Of a DNA stretch of 64,000 nucleotides, positions 53,399-62,020 are shown piece after piece. The position numbers and the translations under genes were made by a program. Numbering within the stretch: position 1 is the first letter of the stretch; every line of letters begins with the position of its first letter. The stretch is from Natronoarchaeum philippinense (GTDB lineage Archaea; Halobacteriota; Halobacteria; Halobacteriales; Natronoarchaeaceae): assembly GCF_900215575.1 (NCBI RefSeq), contig NZ_OBEJ01000002.1, forward strand, positions 124,001 through 188,000, written 5' to 3'. Under the pieces are notes generated by a model that was not told the DNA's origin, ran no database searches, and saw nothing but the letters and a program-made list of their open reading frames with translations.

Positions 53399-54172
53399 AT
53401 GGACGACCCCGTGCTGCTGACCGGCGCCGGCGGGCGCGTCGGACAGGCGATTCTGGGCGGGCTCGCGGACGACTACGAGTGGCGACTCCTCGATCGAGAG
53501 CCACCGACGGGCGAGCATCCGGGCGAGTACGTCGTCGCCGATGTCACCGACTACGACGCCATCCGCGATGCGATGGAGGGCGTCAGCGCGGTGATCCATC
53601 TCGCCGGCGATCCGCGCCCTGAGGCGCCCTGGTCGAGCGTTCTGGAGAACAACATCGACGGCGCCAAGACCGTCTTCGAGGCCGCCGTCGACGCCGGCGT
53701 CGAGAAGGTCGCCTTCGCCTCATCGAACCACGCTGTCGGCGCCTACGAGACCGACGAGCGCACGCCCGAGATGTACCGCGACCACCACGAGCTCCGTCTC
53801 GACGGCACCGAACTCCCTCGGCCCACCAACCTCTACGGCGTCAGCAAGGCCGCCGGCGAGACGCTCGGTCGGTACTACCACGACCAGCACGGACTGGACG
53901 TGGTCTGCGTGCGCATCGGCAACCTCACTGAGGGCCACCCCCCGATCGACTACGAGCGCGGACAGGCGATGTGGCTCTCCTATCGTGACTGTGCCCACCT
54001 GTTCGATCGCTGCCTGCAGGCCGACTACGACTACGAAATCGTCTACGGCATCTCGGACAACGACCGCAAGTACTACTCGATCGAGCGCGCGAAGGAGGCA
54101 CTTGGATACGAGCCGCGAGACAATTCTGCACACTTCGACGGCGAGGAGCGGGTCGACGAACCCGAGGCGTGA
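53399..54172 (+). CDS. azf: NAD-dependent glucose-6-phosphate dehydrogenase
   Basis: 257-residue short-chain (extended SDR) dehydrogenase. It matches the haloarchaeal Azf enzyme, which opens the oxidative pentose phosphate route with NAD: LLTGAGGRVGQAILGG, HLAGDPRPEAPW, KVAFASSNHAVGAYE, LYGVSKAAGETLGRYYHD (YxxxK) and SYRDCAHLF are all characteristic. The second ATG in the frame gives the known N-terminus MDDPVLLTG, and TATA spacing agrees. Confidence 0.9.
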   Translation: MDDPVLLTGAGGRVGQAILGGLADDYEWRLLDREPPTGEHPGEYVVADVTDYDAIRDAMEGVSAVIHLAGDPRPEAPWSSVLENNIDGAKTVFEAAVDAGVEKVAFASSNHAVGAYETDERTPEMYRDHHELRLDGTELPRPTNLYGVSKAAGETLGRYYHDQHGLDVVCVRIGNLTEGHPPIDYERGQAMWLSYRDCAHLFDRCLQADYDYEIVYGISDNDRKYYSIERAKEALGYEPRDNSAHFDGEERVDEPEA

Positions 54173-54232
54173 GCGCGGCACTACGACTCTACGCGACGGC
54201 GGCGACACAGCGGCGTCCGTGCGCGAACGATG

Positions 54233-54850
54233 TTACTCGAACAGGCCTTCGACATCTCGCTCCCGCGAGCGACGCCGATCGACGTGCTGGCTCAGTCGCT
54301 GGTAGATGATTCCCCTGTTTTCGGCGTCACGAACGAAATCCAGCACGAACGTGACGAACGGGCTCCCCTCCTCACCAGCATCGAGGTCATCACGGGCGTA
54401 CTCGACGGCGCGGTCGATCGTCGCTTCGTCGTACCTCTCGGCCGCTTCGGCGAGCAGTGGCGCGACGGTCCAGACCGCTCCGATGTCGAGATCGGTGAAC
54501 TCGACAGCTCGCCCGTCGACCCGTAACTCGGGCGGACGGCGCCGTTCGATCACCTCGGGGTCGGACGCAAGCGTCGAAAGCGTCTCGCGGACCGTCCCGA
54601 CGTTGACGCCGCGGTAGTCGGCCGGCAGCTCACGGAGGTACGCGCCGGCGCTCTCGGCGAGTCCGACCGCTCCCTCCCAGTTGCGATCGTGCGCGTGGTG
54701 GACGGCGGCTGTGAACTGAATCAGGCCGTGGAGCAGGCGCTCGTCGTGGCCTTCCTCCAGTTCCAACCACCGATCCTCCCACGCGTCGTGGGCCGCGTGG
54801 TAGTAGCCCGCGTTGTAGGCGGCGATGCCAGCGCGGAGTAGTGACTCCAT
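54233..54850 (-). CDS. DUF309 family protein
   Basis: 205 residues. The family signature lies at residues 11-33 (YNAGYYHAAHDAWEDRWLEL), then LLHGLIQFTAAVHHAHDRNWEGAVGLAESA. The rest is helical and variable. DUF309 is a small helical bundle whose role is unknown. Confidence 0.88.
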   Translation of the reverse strand: MESLLRAGIAAYNAGYYHAAHDAWEDRWLELEEGHDERLLHGLIQFTAAVHHAHDRNWEGAVGLAESAGAYLRELPADYRGVNVGTVRETLSTLASDPEVIERRRPPELRVDGRAVEFTDLDIGAVWTVAPLLAEAAERYDEATIDRAVEYARDDLDAGEEGSPFVTFVLDFVRDAENRGIIYQRLSQHVDRRRSRERDVEGLFE

Positions 54851-54881
54851 CGGATGGGCGTCCGTAGAAAATCCGGCGCGG

Positions 54882-55031
54882 TCAGGCGCTGCGGGCTTCC
54901 TTGGCCTTCGGGCGGAGATTGCCGTAGCCGCACTTCCGGCAGTTCTCGGCCTCGGCGGCGTTGCGCGCGTTACACCGCATGCAGATCATCTTGTTCAGCA
55001 GTCGCCCCTCCGCTTTTTCGAACGTAGCCAT
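54882..55031 (-). CDS. rpl40e: Ribosomal protein L40e
   Basis: 49-residue zinc-binding large subunit protein. [20 protein letters not shown] starts it; Zn ligands are [10 protein letters not shown] and [11 protein letters not shown]. Basic C-terminus as in other archaea. It sits between DUF309 and the coiled-coil gene on the minus strand. Confidence 0.95.
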   Translation of the reverse strand: MATFEKAEGRLLNKMICMRCNARNAAEAENCRKCGYGNLRPKAKEARSA

Positions 55032-55152
55032 ACCCGTCGGTTAGCCGCTCGCTCGTTTAAGCGTGGTGGTTCCCGGTTGCGACGCCGACGCTACACAGTG
55101 GCGACAGCAGTCGCTTGTCGCGCGTAAAAACCGCAGAAGAATCCCGAAATCC

Positions 55153-56049
55153 TTAGAGACGGCCCGCCTTCTGGAGCTTCATCAGGTCCTCGGTGTCGAG
55201 GGTCTCGCCGTCCTTGAAGCGCTCGTAGATCTCCTCGGCTTCCTGCTCGACTTCCTCTTTCTCCTGCTCGCGCTCGGACTTGCGCTCTTGTTCTTCTTCC
55301 TTGTCGAGTTCGCGCAGACGCTTCTGGACGCGGACGAAGTCCTCGTGGTGACGGTCGGCGGCCTCTTGGGCTTCGACGAACAGCTCGTGCATCTCGTCGG
55401 CGTCGTCACGGATGTCGTCGGCCTCCCGATAGGCCTCGATCATCTCGTTGTGGTGCTCTTGGGCCTTGTCGGCGAGCTCGGTCACCTTCTGGTGGTGCTG
55501 ACTGGCTTCCGATCGGACCTCTTCGGCCTCCTCGACGAGGTCATCGAGCTCCTCGTTCTGATCGAGTTTCTCCTTTCGCTGCGTGTACTCCTCGCGCTTC
55601 TCCTCGATCTTCTCGATGAGTTCGCGCTCGTCCTCGGTGCTGAGAACCTCGGTCTGCTGCTTAAATTCGAGCTCCTCGATCTCCTCTTCGAGCTCCTCGA
55701 GGTCCTTGCCCTCGTCGAGCTCCATGTCCGACTTCATGGCCTCGACCTTGTCGAACAGCTCGTTTGCCTCGGCGTTGAGCTCGTTGCGCTTTTCTTTGTG
55801 CTCTTGGACCTGCTCGTTGAGCTCGTCGCGCTGCTCGCGGTGCTCTTGAGCTTCGTCGACCTTCTCGCGTGTCTTCGCGTTCAGGTCGTCGCGCTTGGAT
55901 GCGCGCTCGGATGCGAGCTGGTTCAGCTCGTTTCGCCGGTCTCGCAGCTGGCCTGCGAGCTTGATGAGCTGTCCTTTCGATTTGTTTTCGAGGTCGTCCT
56001 CCGTAAGTTCGACGTTGTCCGCTTCGTCGAGTTCTTGTGCATCTACCAT
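55153..56049 (-). CDS. Long coiled-coil protein
   Basis: 298 residues, almost entirely heptad-repeat coiled coil from residue 20 to 260, Glu/Lys/Arg/Gln-rich, with a short break near residues 100-115. Archaeal homologues have been mislabelled as phosphoserine phosphatase and are now a separate family (DUF7121, recalled). It likely forms rods or scaffolds. A TATA-like CTTATAAT near 56121-56128 (minus strand) would give an unusually long leader of about 50 bases. Confidence 0.85.
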   Translation of the reverse strand: MVDAQELDEADNVELTEDDLENKSKGQLIKLAGQLRDRRNELNQLASERASKRDDLNAKTREKVDEAQEHREQRDELNEQVQEHKEKRNELNAEANELFDKVEAMKSDMELDEGKDLEELEEEIEELEFKQQTEVLSTEDERELIEKIEEKREEYTQRKEKLDQNEELDDLVEEAEEVRSEASQHHQKVTELADKAQEHHNEMIEAYREADDIRDDADEMHELFVEAQEAADRHHEDFVRVQKRLRELDKEEEQERKSEREQEKEEVEQEAEEIYERFKDGETLDTEDLMKLQKAGRL

Positions 56050-56459
56050 TGTTAGTCAAGCCTCTGTGCCATACCCGCACCGGCGGGTAGCAATAGCTCG
56101 TGACGTACGATGACGGTCCGATTATAAGGATTGCCTGTCATTCTGGTCTGCGAGCGATGCTACCCGAACGCCGGTGACGTTCTGGTACTGCTTAGTAACG
56201 GGGCTTACAATTTAAAAGTACCGGTCATCAAACCCCTGAAAACAGTTAGCAAGCGGCCTGACTCCCCGTGTAAAGGGTTCTCACGACCCCCGCCAAACCA
56301 TATAAAAGGAACCTCGGCGTCCCGCCGTTCCGCCCGGCGATTGCTCGGCGCGTCCTCGACGCCCTCGGCGAACGAGCGCCGCCGACGCGTACCGGCCGCG
56401 ATGCTCGACGCACTCTCAGCAACAGCCCCATCGGACCCTGTATGACGGCGTCCAGCCGA
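56050..56459. other. Intergenic region with several TATA-like patches
   Basis: About 410 bp without a credible gene. AT-rich elements appear at 56121-56128 (ATTATAAG on the plus strand), 56211-56219 (ATTTAAAAG) and 56299-56306 (CATATAAA). The first two suit the coiled-coil gene on the minus strand. The third has no gene at the proper distance and could drive a small RNA, for which there is no other evidence. Confidence 0.4.
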
Positions 56460-58310
56460 CTACAGCCGGTACGTGTTCGTGACCCCCTCCCCGTCGTTCG
56501 ACAGCGTCAGCACGACTTCGTCGGCGCCGTCGGGAATCTTGACGCCGCCGGCGGACTCGCTGTCGAGCGGCTCGACTGTGGCATCGAACGAGCCGCCACG
56601 GTCGCCGGCCGTCCACTCGACGGTCGCCTCGGCGTGCTCGCCCGTGTCGTTGACCACCGTGACGCCGACGGTGCCCGGACGCGGCGTGTCGTCGAGCACG
56701 GCCTGTAGCGGCTCGTAGGCGTCGGCGAGGGCGCTGTAGGCCGGTTTCTCACCGCCGTCGGCGGCCAGCAGGCCCATCCCGCCCGCCGGTCTGGCGTCCT
56801 GCAACGCGAACGCGGCGACCACGGCCGCGCCGTTGCGCCGCAGCGTCTCGCCGACGCGTTTTACTGTCCGTGCCTGCTCGCGCTGTGTCCTCTCCGGGTC
56901 GTTTGCCTCGATGCGATCGGCGAGTCCGGGAACCGAGTCGGTCCCGTCGGGATCGACGACCGATCCGGCGCCAAACTCCGACACGACTTCGCCGAGCCCG
57001 GGATAGCGGTCGAGCAACCGGTCGATATCCGCGGCGACGCCGTAGTCCCAGCCGGGGTACAGATTCGCGGCGTCGGGCGCAGTGCCGGGCGGGCCGGCGA
57101 CCGGGACGACCGGTCGATCGGTGTCGAACGTCGCGGCGATCTCGTCGGCGGTCGATCGGTCGTAGTCGGTGCGCCACGCGCGCCAACGAAGCCGCGAGCG
57201 CGCAATGGTGCCGCTTCCCAGCGGTTGCTCGAAGGGATCCGCGGGGTCGTCGTGGACGCCGTAGACGCCGACGCTGGGGCTGGCGCGAGTCGTCTCGACC
57301 AGTGCGTCGGCGAGTTCGGCGCCCCGTTCGGGGTCGACATCCACGGGGCCCGATAGCGGGAGATCCTGCCAGAGCAGGAGTCCGGCCTCGTCGCAGGCCT
57401 CGCGGAACGACGGCGAGGCGACGTGTGCGTGTGCGCGAACGAGATTGGCGTTGGCGGCCGCCGCGGCCTCGACAGCTCCGACGGGATCCTCGCTCGGAAC
57501 CACGTTGACCCCGCGTGCGCGGGCACGGCGGCCGTTGATGCGAAGTCCGTCGTCGTCGAGCGACACCGTACTGAAGCCGGTCGTCGCCGCCCGCTCCGCG
57601 CCGTCGAGCTTCGCGCGCACCGTGTAGCGGTGCTGGGAGCCCAGATCGCGAGGCCACCAGCGCCGCGGCTCTCGAACCTCGATCTCGCGTTGGACCGTGA
57701 CGCGCTCACCGGCGTCGGCCTGCACGTGGACCCGCTCCATCGCGCCGCCGCCGCGGAACCCCTCGGGCCGGAGCGACAGCGTCGCGCGCTCGTCGATCTG
57801 CTCGGCGGCGTCGACGGTCAACTCGGCCGTGATCGTTCCGCGGTTCTCGTCGAGTCGTGGCGTCACCGACAGGTCGACGAGCGCGACCGGTCCGTGCGTC
57901 TCGACGTGGGCATCCCACCAGATACCCGGTACGCGCGCGCTCTCCGGCAACCGGTCTGTCTCGTGGACGCCGCCGAAGCCGTCGTCGGGGCGCCGGCACT
58001 CCACGATCAACTCGTTGTCGGCCGAGGGCTCGAACTCGAAGCGAGCAGGTCGGAAGTAGGTGTCGTGCTCGCCGAGCAACTCGCCGTCGTGCCAGACGCG
58101 TGCGTGCGCGTACAGCCCGTCGAGGACGAGCGTCGCGCGCGTTTCCTCGTCGTCACGCGGATCCGGAAACGTCGTCCGGTACGCGACGGCGTCCGCTCCG
58201 GCGAGCGCGTCCGGACGGCCGGGAATATCGACTGGATCGGGGTCATCGAGGACCGGCGGCTCGTCGTCGTCGCTCGGTTCGACCGCGGCCCCTTGCCACT
58301 GGTCCAGCAT
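56460..58310 (-). CDS. GH2-like protein lacking the acid/base motif
   Basis: 616 residues with the layout of glycoside hydrolase family 2: jelly-roll N-domain (DGLYAHARVWHDGELLGEHDTYF), Ig-like domain ending RRWWPRDLGSQHRYTV, TIM barrel and a C-terminal Ig-like domain. A candidate nucleophile Glu is in VVSEFGAGS (about 445). At the acid/base position, where HPS...NE is expected, the protein reads SPSVGVYGVHDDP (344-356), with no NE. It may be a non-catalytic or altered enzyme. No signal peptide is visible. Confidence 0.85.
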   Translation of the reverse strand: MLDQWQGAAVEPSDDDEPPVLDDPDPVDIPGRPDALAGADAVAYRTTFPDPRDDEETRATLVLDGLYAHARVWHDGELLGEHDTYFRPARFEFEPSADNELIVECRRPDDGFGGVHETDRLPESARVPGIWWDAHVETHGPVALVDLSVTPRLDENRGTITAELTVDAAEQIDERATLSLRPEGFRGGGAMERVHVQADAGERVTVQREIEVREPRRWWPRDLGSQHRYTVRAKLDGAERAATTGFSTVSLDDDGLRINGRRARARGVNVVPSEDPVGAVEAAAAANANLVRAHAHVASPSFREACDEAGLLLWQDLPLSGPVDVDPERGAELADALVETTRASPSVGVYGVHDDPADPFEQPLGSGTIARSRLRWRAWRTDYDRSTADEIAATFDTDRPVVPVAGPPGTAPDAANLYPGWDYGVAADIDRLLDRYPGLGEVVSEFGAGSVVDPDGTDSVPGLADRIEANDPERTQREQARTVKRVGETLRRNGAAVVAAFALQDARPAGGMGLLAADGGEKPAYSALADAYEPLQAVLDDTPRPGTVGVTVVNDTGEHAEATVEWTAGDRGGSFDATVEPLDSESAGGVKIPDGADEVVLTLSNDGEGVTNTYRL

Positions 58311-58402
58311 CGGTTATCGACTCCACCGTCCGGCACCGAAATAGGTCTTACTCTCGATAGGCTCCGGACCGCCGGCAGTCGCTGCGCCGACGACCCGATC
58401 TG

Positions 58403-58441
58403 TTCACTTTCACTTTCACTCCGGGGGAGGCGCAGTTTAAG
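58403..58441 (+). promoter_or_regulatory. CACTTT triple repeat and TATA box
   Basis: TTCACTTTCACTTTCACT (58403-58420) stands 14 bases before GTTTAAG (58435-58441), which is 26 bases before the ATG at 58467. Fifteen of these bases recur upstream of the gene starting at 52228. Confidence 0.65.
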
Positions 58442-58466
58442 GGTGCTTGCCCATCCAGTCGGTAGT

Positions 58467-58625
58467 ATGCTCGAACGGCTCACCAGCACGTGCGAGGGCG
58501 AGGACTGCGACCGTGCGCTCGACGACGAGCACCTGATGCTTGCGATGGAGACGGAGTCCGGCACCCGTCGCGCCTACGAGTGCGACTGTGGCGCCGTGAC
58601 GATCACCGTCGTCCGGGAGCAGTAA
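58467..58625 (+). CDS. Small Cys-rich zinc protein
   Basis: 52 residues. Two Cys pairs, CEGEDC and CDCGAV, frame a short strand-helix segment, suggesting a zinc ribbon. Good TATA spacing supports expression. Function unknown; its promoter shares the CACTTT motif with the DUF5790-like gene. Confidence 0.75.
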   Translation: MLERLTSTCEGEDCDRALDDEHLMLAMETESGTRRAYECDCGAVTITVVREQ

Positions 58626-58700
58626 CCGACGTTCGGCGTCGCCCGACACCCCCGACCGGAGATGCGTGCGCTCAAGTTTCGCGGCCGGGAAGGCTCGGCC

Positions 58701-59114
58701 ATGCAAGAACAGATCCATGCGACGGGGCACCAGAACGTGCTCGCAGAACACACGAGCACGTTCGAGGTGACGACCGACGACTACCTGACCACGGCCGGCG
58801 ACTGCATCCTCGCGGTCGAGGCCGATCGCGCCCCCGCCGACTTCGATCCCGACTTCGTCGCGGCCTGCCAAGACGCCGACGCGACGATCACCGCCGAGCT
58901 GGCCGTCGGTGACCAAACCGAGACTGTCACCGGCAGCGGCCACCCCGATCTCTCCTTCGAGAGCGAGCGCAGCGCCGTCGGTCGCACCAGCGAACACGTC
59001 GACGAGCGTACGATCATGGTGAACGCCGACAGTCCCGCGCTCGGCTTCGACCGCGATCTGGTCGCCGATCTGGCCGACGGCGCCGACGCGACGCTGACGC
59101 TTTCTGTCGAGTAA
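58701..59114 (+). CDS. DUF371 family protein
   Basis: 137 residues. The family core is ATGHQNVLAEHTSTFEVTTDDYLTTAGDCILAVEAD, conserved across archaea, followed by GHPDLSFESERSAVGRTS. It is a compact beta-rich domain of unknown function. ATG at 58701 is chosen because the 13 upstream codons are basic and lie outside the family. Confidence 0.88.
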   Translation: MQEQIHATGHQNVLAEHTSTFEVTTDDYLTTAGDCILAVEADRAPADFDPDFVAACQDADATITAELAVGDQTETVTGSGHPDLSFESERSAVGRTSEHVDERTIMVNADSPALGFDRDLVADLADGADATLTLSVE

Positions 59115-59120
59115 ACTCCC

Positions 59121-59519
59121 TTACACGTCGGCGTCGACGTGTTCCTCGACGAGTTCGACGTTCCGACGATTGGCCTTCCATCCGGCATCGAACAGCGTCC
59201 CGAGCACCGGGACCGAGCCGATAGTGGCGTCAATGCCGATGTTGAGTACCATCCGCGCGAGAACGTGCCGCGGGACGCCGAGGTTGATCGCCTCGGCGAC
59301 GACGTACAGCGAGATCAGCGCCATCGTCCAGTCGCCGGCGACCGGCAACGCGCTGACTACCGGGTCCAGTCCGAACCGCATCTCGGTACCGGGCACGCGA
59401 AACGCGTCGTCGAGCACCGCCCCGACGCCGCGGATGCGCTGGATCGCCGCTGCCTCGCCGCCGAGGATCGCGTCCTCGATCTCGGTTTCGATGTCTTCGA
59501 CCGCCGTTTCGTGTTCCAT
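59121..59519 (-). CDS. DUF4112 family membrane protein
   Basis: 132 residues. Family motif: VLDDAFRVPGTEMRFGLDPVVSALPVAGDW, then ISLYVVAEAINLGVPRHVLARMVLNIGIDATIGSVPVLGTLFDAGWKANRRN. Two membrane-associated hairpins are predicted. Function unknown. It converges on DUF371 with six bases between the genes. Confidence 0.9.
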   Translation of the reverse strand: MEHETAVEDIETEIEDAILGGEAAAIQRIRGVGAVLDDAFRVPGTEMRFGLDPVVSALPVAGDWTMALISLYVVAEAINLGVPRHVLARMVLNIGIDATIGSVPVLGTLFDAGWKANRRNVELVEEHVDADV

Positions 59520-59571
59520 ACCGCCCGTTCAGCCTCCGGCGTCGTAGGCTCGCGGCCGAAGTGTGTAGGCT

Positions 59572-60606
59572 TCACTCCCCGATGCGCTCGCGCGCGGCGG
59601 CGACGACCAGCGGGAGCGTGATCGTCGCGTCGGCGTAGACGCTTGCGTTTCTGCCGGCCTTCTCGATTTTCCCCCACGAGCGAGCCTCTTCGAGGGTGGC
59701 GCCCGAGAGCCCGCCGGTCTGTTCGTCGTCCATCGTCAGCTGGACGGCGTAGTCGTAGGAATCGGGCGCGACCAGCATCGTCTGGAGGACGAAGTTCTTC
59801 GGGACGCCGCCGCCGACGACCATCGCGCCGGACTGCTCGGCGTCGAACGCCCGGTCGGTCAGCGGCGTCATGTCGCCGAGCGCGTCGAGTTCGAAGTCGG
59901 TCGTCTGAGAGTACATCCACGCCTGCAGGCCGAGCACCGAGTCCTGAATGGCCGGGCAGTAGATCGGCACGTCGTTCTCGTAGGCCGCGGCGGCGATGCC
60001 GGCGCCCTCGTCGATGCCCTCGCGCTCGTTGACCTCGGCGTTCGCTCGCCCCAACTCCTCGGTGAGTCGTTGGATGGTGACGGTCTCTTCGACCTCGGAG
60101 AACACCTCCGAGCGCAGGTGGTCCTCGAACAGCGCGAAGTGCTCTTGGGGGAGATAGACGTTGTAGATCCGGTCGACGCCCTCGTCGCGCAACTGCTCGT
60201 CGTGCTCGCGCATCGTCCCCTCGCCGTGGGTGCGTCCGTGGTGGTGCTTGCCGCCGATCGCCTCGATCGCGTCGTGGGTGAGGTTCGCGCCGGTCGTCAC
60301 CAGCACGTCGATGTGCCCGTCCCGGATCAGATCGGCGACGACTTTGCGCATCCCCGTCGGCACCATCGCGCCGGCCAGCCCGAAGAAGTTGGTCACGTCG
60401 TCGCCGAGCATCTCCGCGTAGATGTCGACGGCGCGGTTGAGGTCGTCGGCGCCGATGCCGGCCTCGCCGTACTGGTCGACCAGCTCGCCCACCGACATCC
60501 CGCCGCGCACGTCGGCGTGCCCGATCGGGTCGTGCGCGAACTCCTCACGGGGCGGCTGTTCGTGCTCTTCGTGCTCGTCGTGGTTCTCGTGGTCCTCGTC
60601 GCTCAT
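59572..60606 (-). CDS. dys: Deoxyhypusine synthase
   Basis: 344-residue enzyme that attaches the aminobutyl (or agmatine-derived) group to a lysine of aIF5A. The catalytic Lys is in GGGVPKNF (about 287); NAD-site motifs FFGLAGAMVPTGM and VTTGANLTHD are present. The N-terminus carries a His/Glu-rich run (HENHDEHEEHEQ), possibly metal binding. It is grouped with agmatinase and aIF5A downstream (62.0-63.2 kb), as expected for one modification pathway. Confidence 0.93.
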   Translation of the reverse strand: MSDEDHENHDEHEEHEQPPREEFAHDPIGHADVRGGMSVGELVDQYGEAGIGADDLNRAVDIYAEMLGDDVTNFFGLAGAMVPTGMRKVVADLIRDGHIDVLVTTGANLTHDAIEAIGGKHHHGRTHGEGTMREHDEQLRDEGVDRIYNVYLPQEHFALFEDHLRSEVFSEVEETVTIQRLTEELGRANAEVNEREGIDEGAGIAAAAYENDVPIYCPAIQDSVLGLQAWMYSQTTDFELDALGDMTPLTDRAFDAEQSGAMVVGGGVPKNFVLQTMLVAPDSYDYAVQLTMDDEQTGGLSGATLEEARSWGKIEKAGRNASVYADATITLPLVVAAARERIGE

Positions 60607-60692
60607 ACGACTCTCTCGCGGTGCGAGCGATTTGAACGCGACGGTCCTAGGATGGGTTGCTTTTGCTGTTCGATCTCTCGGTATCACCAACG

Positions 60693-61003
60693 CCGCCTCG
60701 AAAGCCCCCGATCGCTGGCGGGCCGGGACTCGCTGCGCGCGCTCGCTTCGCTCGCGTGCTTTCGTCGTCCGGGCGCCGCCAGCGATCGGCCCCTTTCAGT
60801 CCCGCCCGATGCCGGCTGACCAACCGGCGCAGGAGGGACTGAAAGGGGCTGCCGTCTCGGGGAAGACGGCCGACGTAAGCACCGCAGCCGCCGGAGGCGG
60901 TGAGCCGAGCGCAGCGAGGCGATCCTCGTCAGAGCCTTACTCTGACGGTGGCGAGGAGCGCAACGAAGCCCTCGACCCGAGACGGCAGGGGCTTTCGAGG
61001 CGG
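60693..61003. repeat. Perfect four-way-junction inverted-repeat element
   Basis: Four perfect helices meet with no unpaired base between them. P1: 60693-60708 with 60988-61003 (16 bp). P2: 60709-60721 with 60776-60788 (13 bp). P3: 60789-60803 with 60835-60849 (15 bp). P4: 60850-60861 with 60976-60987 (12 bp). P3 is capped by GCCGG/CCGGC; the P4 arm holds GCCGCC/GGCGGT and GTCAGAG/CTCTGAC hairpins. It could be a structured RNA, a cruciform or a small non-coding mobile element. It codes for nothing credible. Confidence 0.85.
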
Positions 61004-61211
61004 TGGTATCATGCTATTCGGTTCTCCAGCTACTGCAGCACAGGTTTATCCGACAGTGAGCGGCCAAAATCCCCCATCCGCCACTTGCTAGCCGCGACGC
61101 AGGAGTAGGCCGGTGCGCGACGCACCGCGTCGCGGCGGGGCTGGTCGACGCCGCTTCGATCCCCCGGTCGGAAGCGTCGCCTGCTCGCCCCTCACCCAGC
61201 CGTAACTTTCC
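61004..61211. other. Intergenic remainder before Nif3-like gene
   Basis: About 200 bp with no gene. GGTGCG/CGCACC near 61111-61125 forms a small hairpin, followed by further GC-rich partial repeats to about 61180. These lie at the 3' side of the minus-strand Nif3-like gene and could help end its transcript. Confidence 0.4.
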
Positions 61212-61979
61212 TCAGAGTCCGGTCGGATGGTCGACGAAGGTCGTCTCCAGTCCCCACTTTTCGGCCAGCTCCTGCAGCGATCGGACGCCGAACGTCTCGG
61301 TGGCGTAGTGGCCTGCGAGGAACACGTTGATCTCCAGTTCCCGAGCGAGGTGGTAGGCCTTCTGTTTGCCCTCGCCGGTGATCAGCGCGTCCGCACCGGT
61401 CGCAGCGGCGTCCTCGAGCCAGTCGACGCCGCTGCCGGTGACGATAGCCACGTCCTCGATCTCGTCGGGGCCAAAGGTCATCGCCCGAACGTCGCGCCCG
61501 CCGGTGTCCAGTTGCGAGCGCAGGTCGGCTTCCAGATCGTCAGCTTCGATCGGCTCGCTGGCCCGCCCGCGCTGGCCGATGTACTCGGCGCCGACGGTGC
61601 CGAAGGGCTCGCGGTCGTCGAGTTCGAGCAGGTCTGCGATTCCGGCGGCGTTACCCAGCTCTTGGTGGCCGTCCAGCGGCAGGTGCGAGACGTACAGCGC
61701 GATGTCGTTCTCGATCAGCGGTGCGATCCGCCCGTACTCGGTGCCGGTCACGCGCTCGATGCCGCCCCACGAGAGCCCGTGGTGGACGACCAGCGCGTCC
61801 GCGTCGGCGTCGACGGCGGCGTCGATGGTTGCCCGTCCGGCGTCGACGGCAAATGCGACGTGCTCGACGGTCCCTGAGTCCGGGCCGACCTGAAGGCCGT
61901 TCGCGCTGGCGTCGACATCGCTGTAGGCGTCGGTATCGAGACGATCGTCGTAGCGTCCGACGAGTTCCGAAAGCTCCAT
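61212..61979 (-). CDS. Nif3-like dinuclear metal centre protein
   Basis: 255 residues. Metal-binding motifs are NGLQVGPDSG near the N-terminus, VVHHGLSWGG (about 72-81), VSHLPLDGH and the late GHYATETFG. Family members form hexamers with two metals per site; some are linked to NAD/GTP cyclohydrolase-related chemistry, but the role is unsettled. It lies between dys and agmatinase in the aIF5A cluster. Confidence 0.92.
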   Translation of the reverse strand: MELSELVGRYDDRLDTDAYSDVDASANGLQVGPDSGTVEHVAFAVDAGRATIDAAVDADADALVVHHGLSWGGIERVTGTEYGRIAPLIENDIALYVSHLPLDGHQELGNAAGIADLLELDDREPFGTVGAEYIGQRGRASEPIEADDLEADLRSQLDTGGRDVRAMTFGPDEIEDVAIVTGSGVDWLEDAAATGADALITGEGKQKAYHLARELEINVFLAGHYATETFGVRSLQELAEKWGLETTFVDHPTGL

Positions 61980-62020
61980 GCGCGGGGTTTCGAAGACGGG
62001 GAGAAAGGGCGTTGCGGTCC

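Noticed and set aside
56131-56445. Plus-strand frame of 104 codons upstream of the GH2-like gene
   Set aside because: Composition is unlike haloarchaeal protein (few acidic residues, many Ser/Pro/Arg), and the TATA-like patches within it suit promoters instead.
60693-61003. Possible RNase P RNA, SRP RNA or CRISPR array
   Set aside because: The conserved RNase P core and the SRP helix 8 motif are not seen, and there are no regularly spaced identical repeats with unique spacers.
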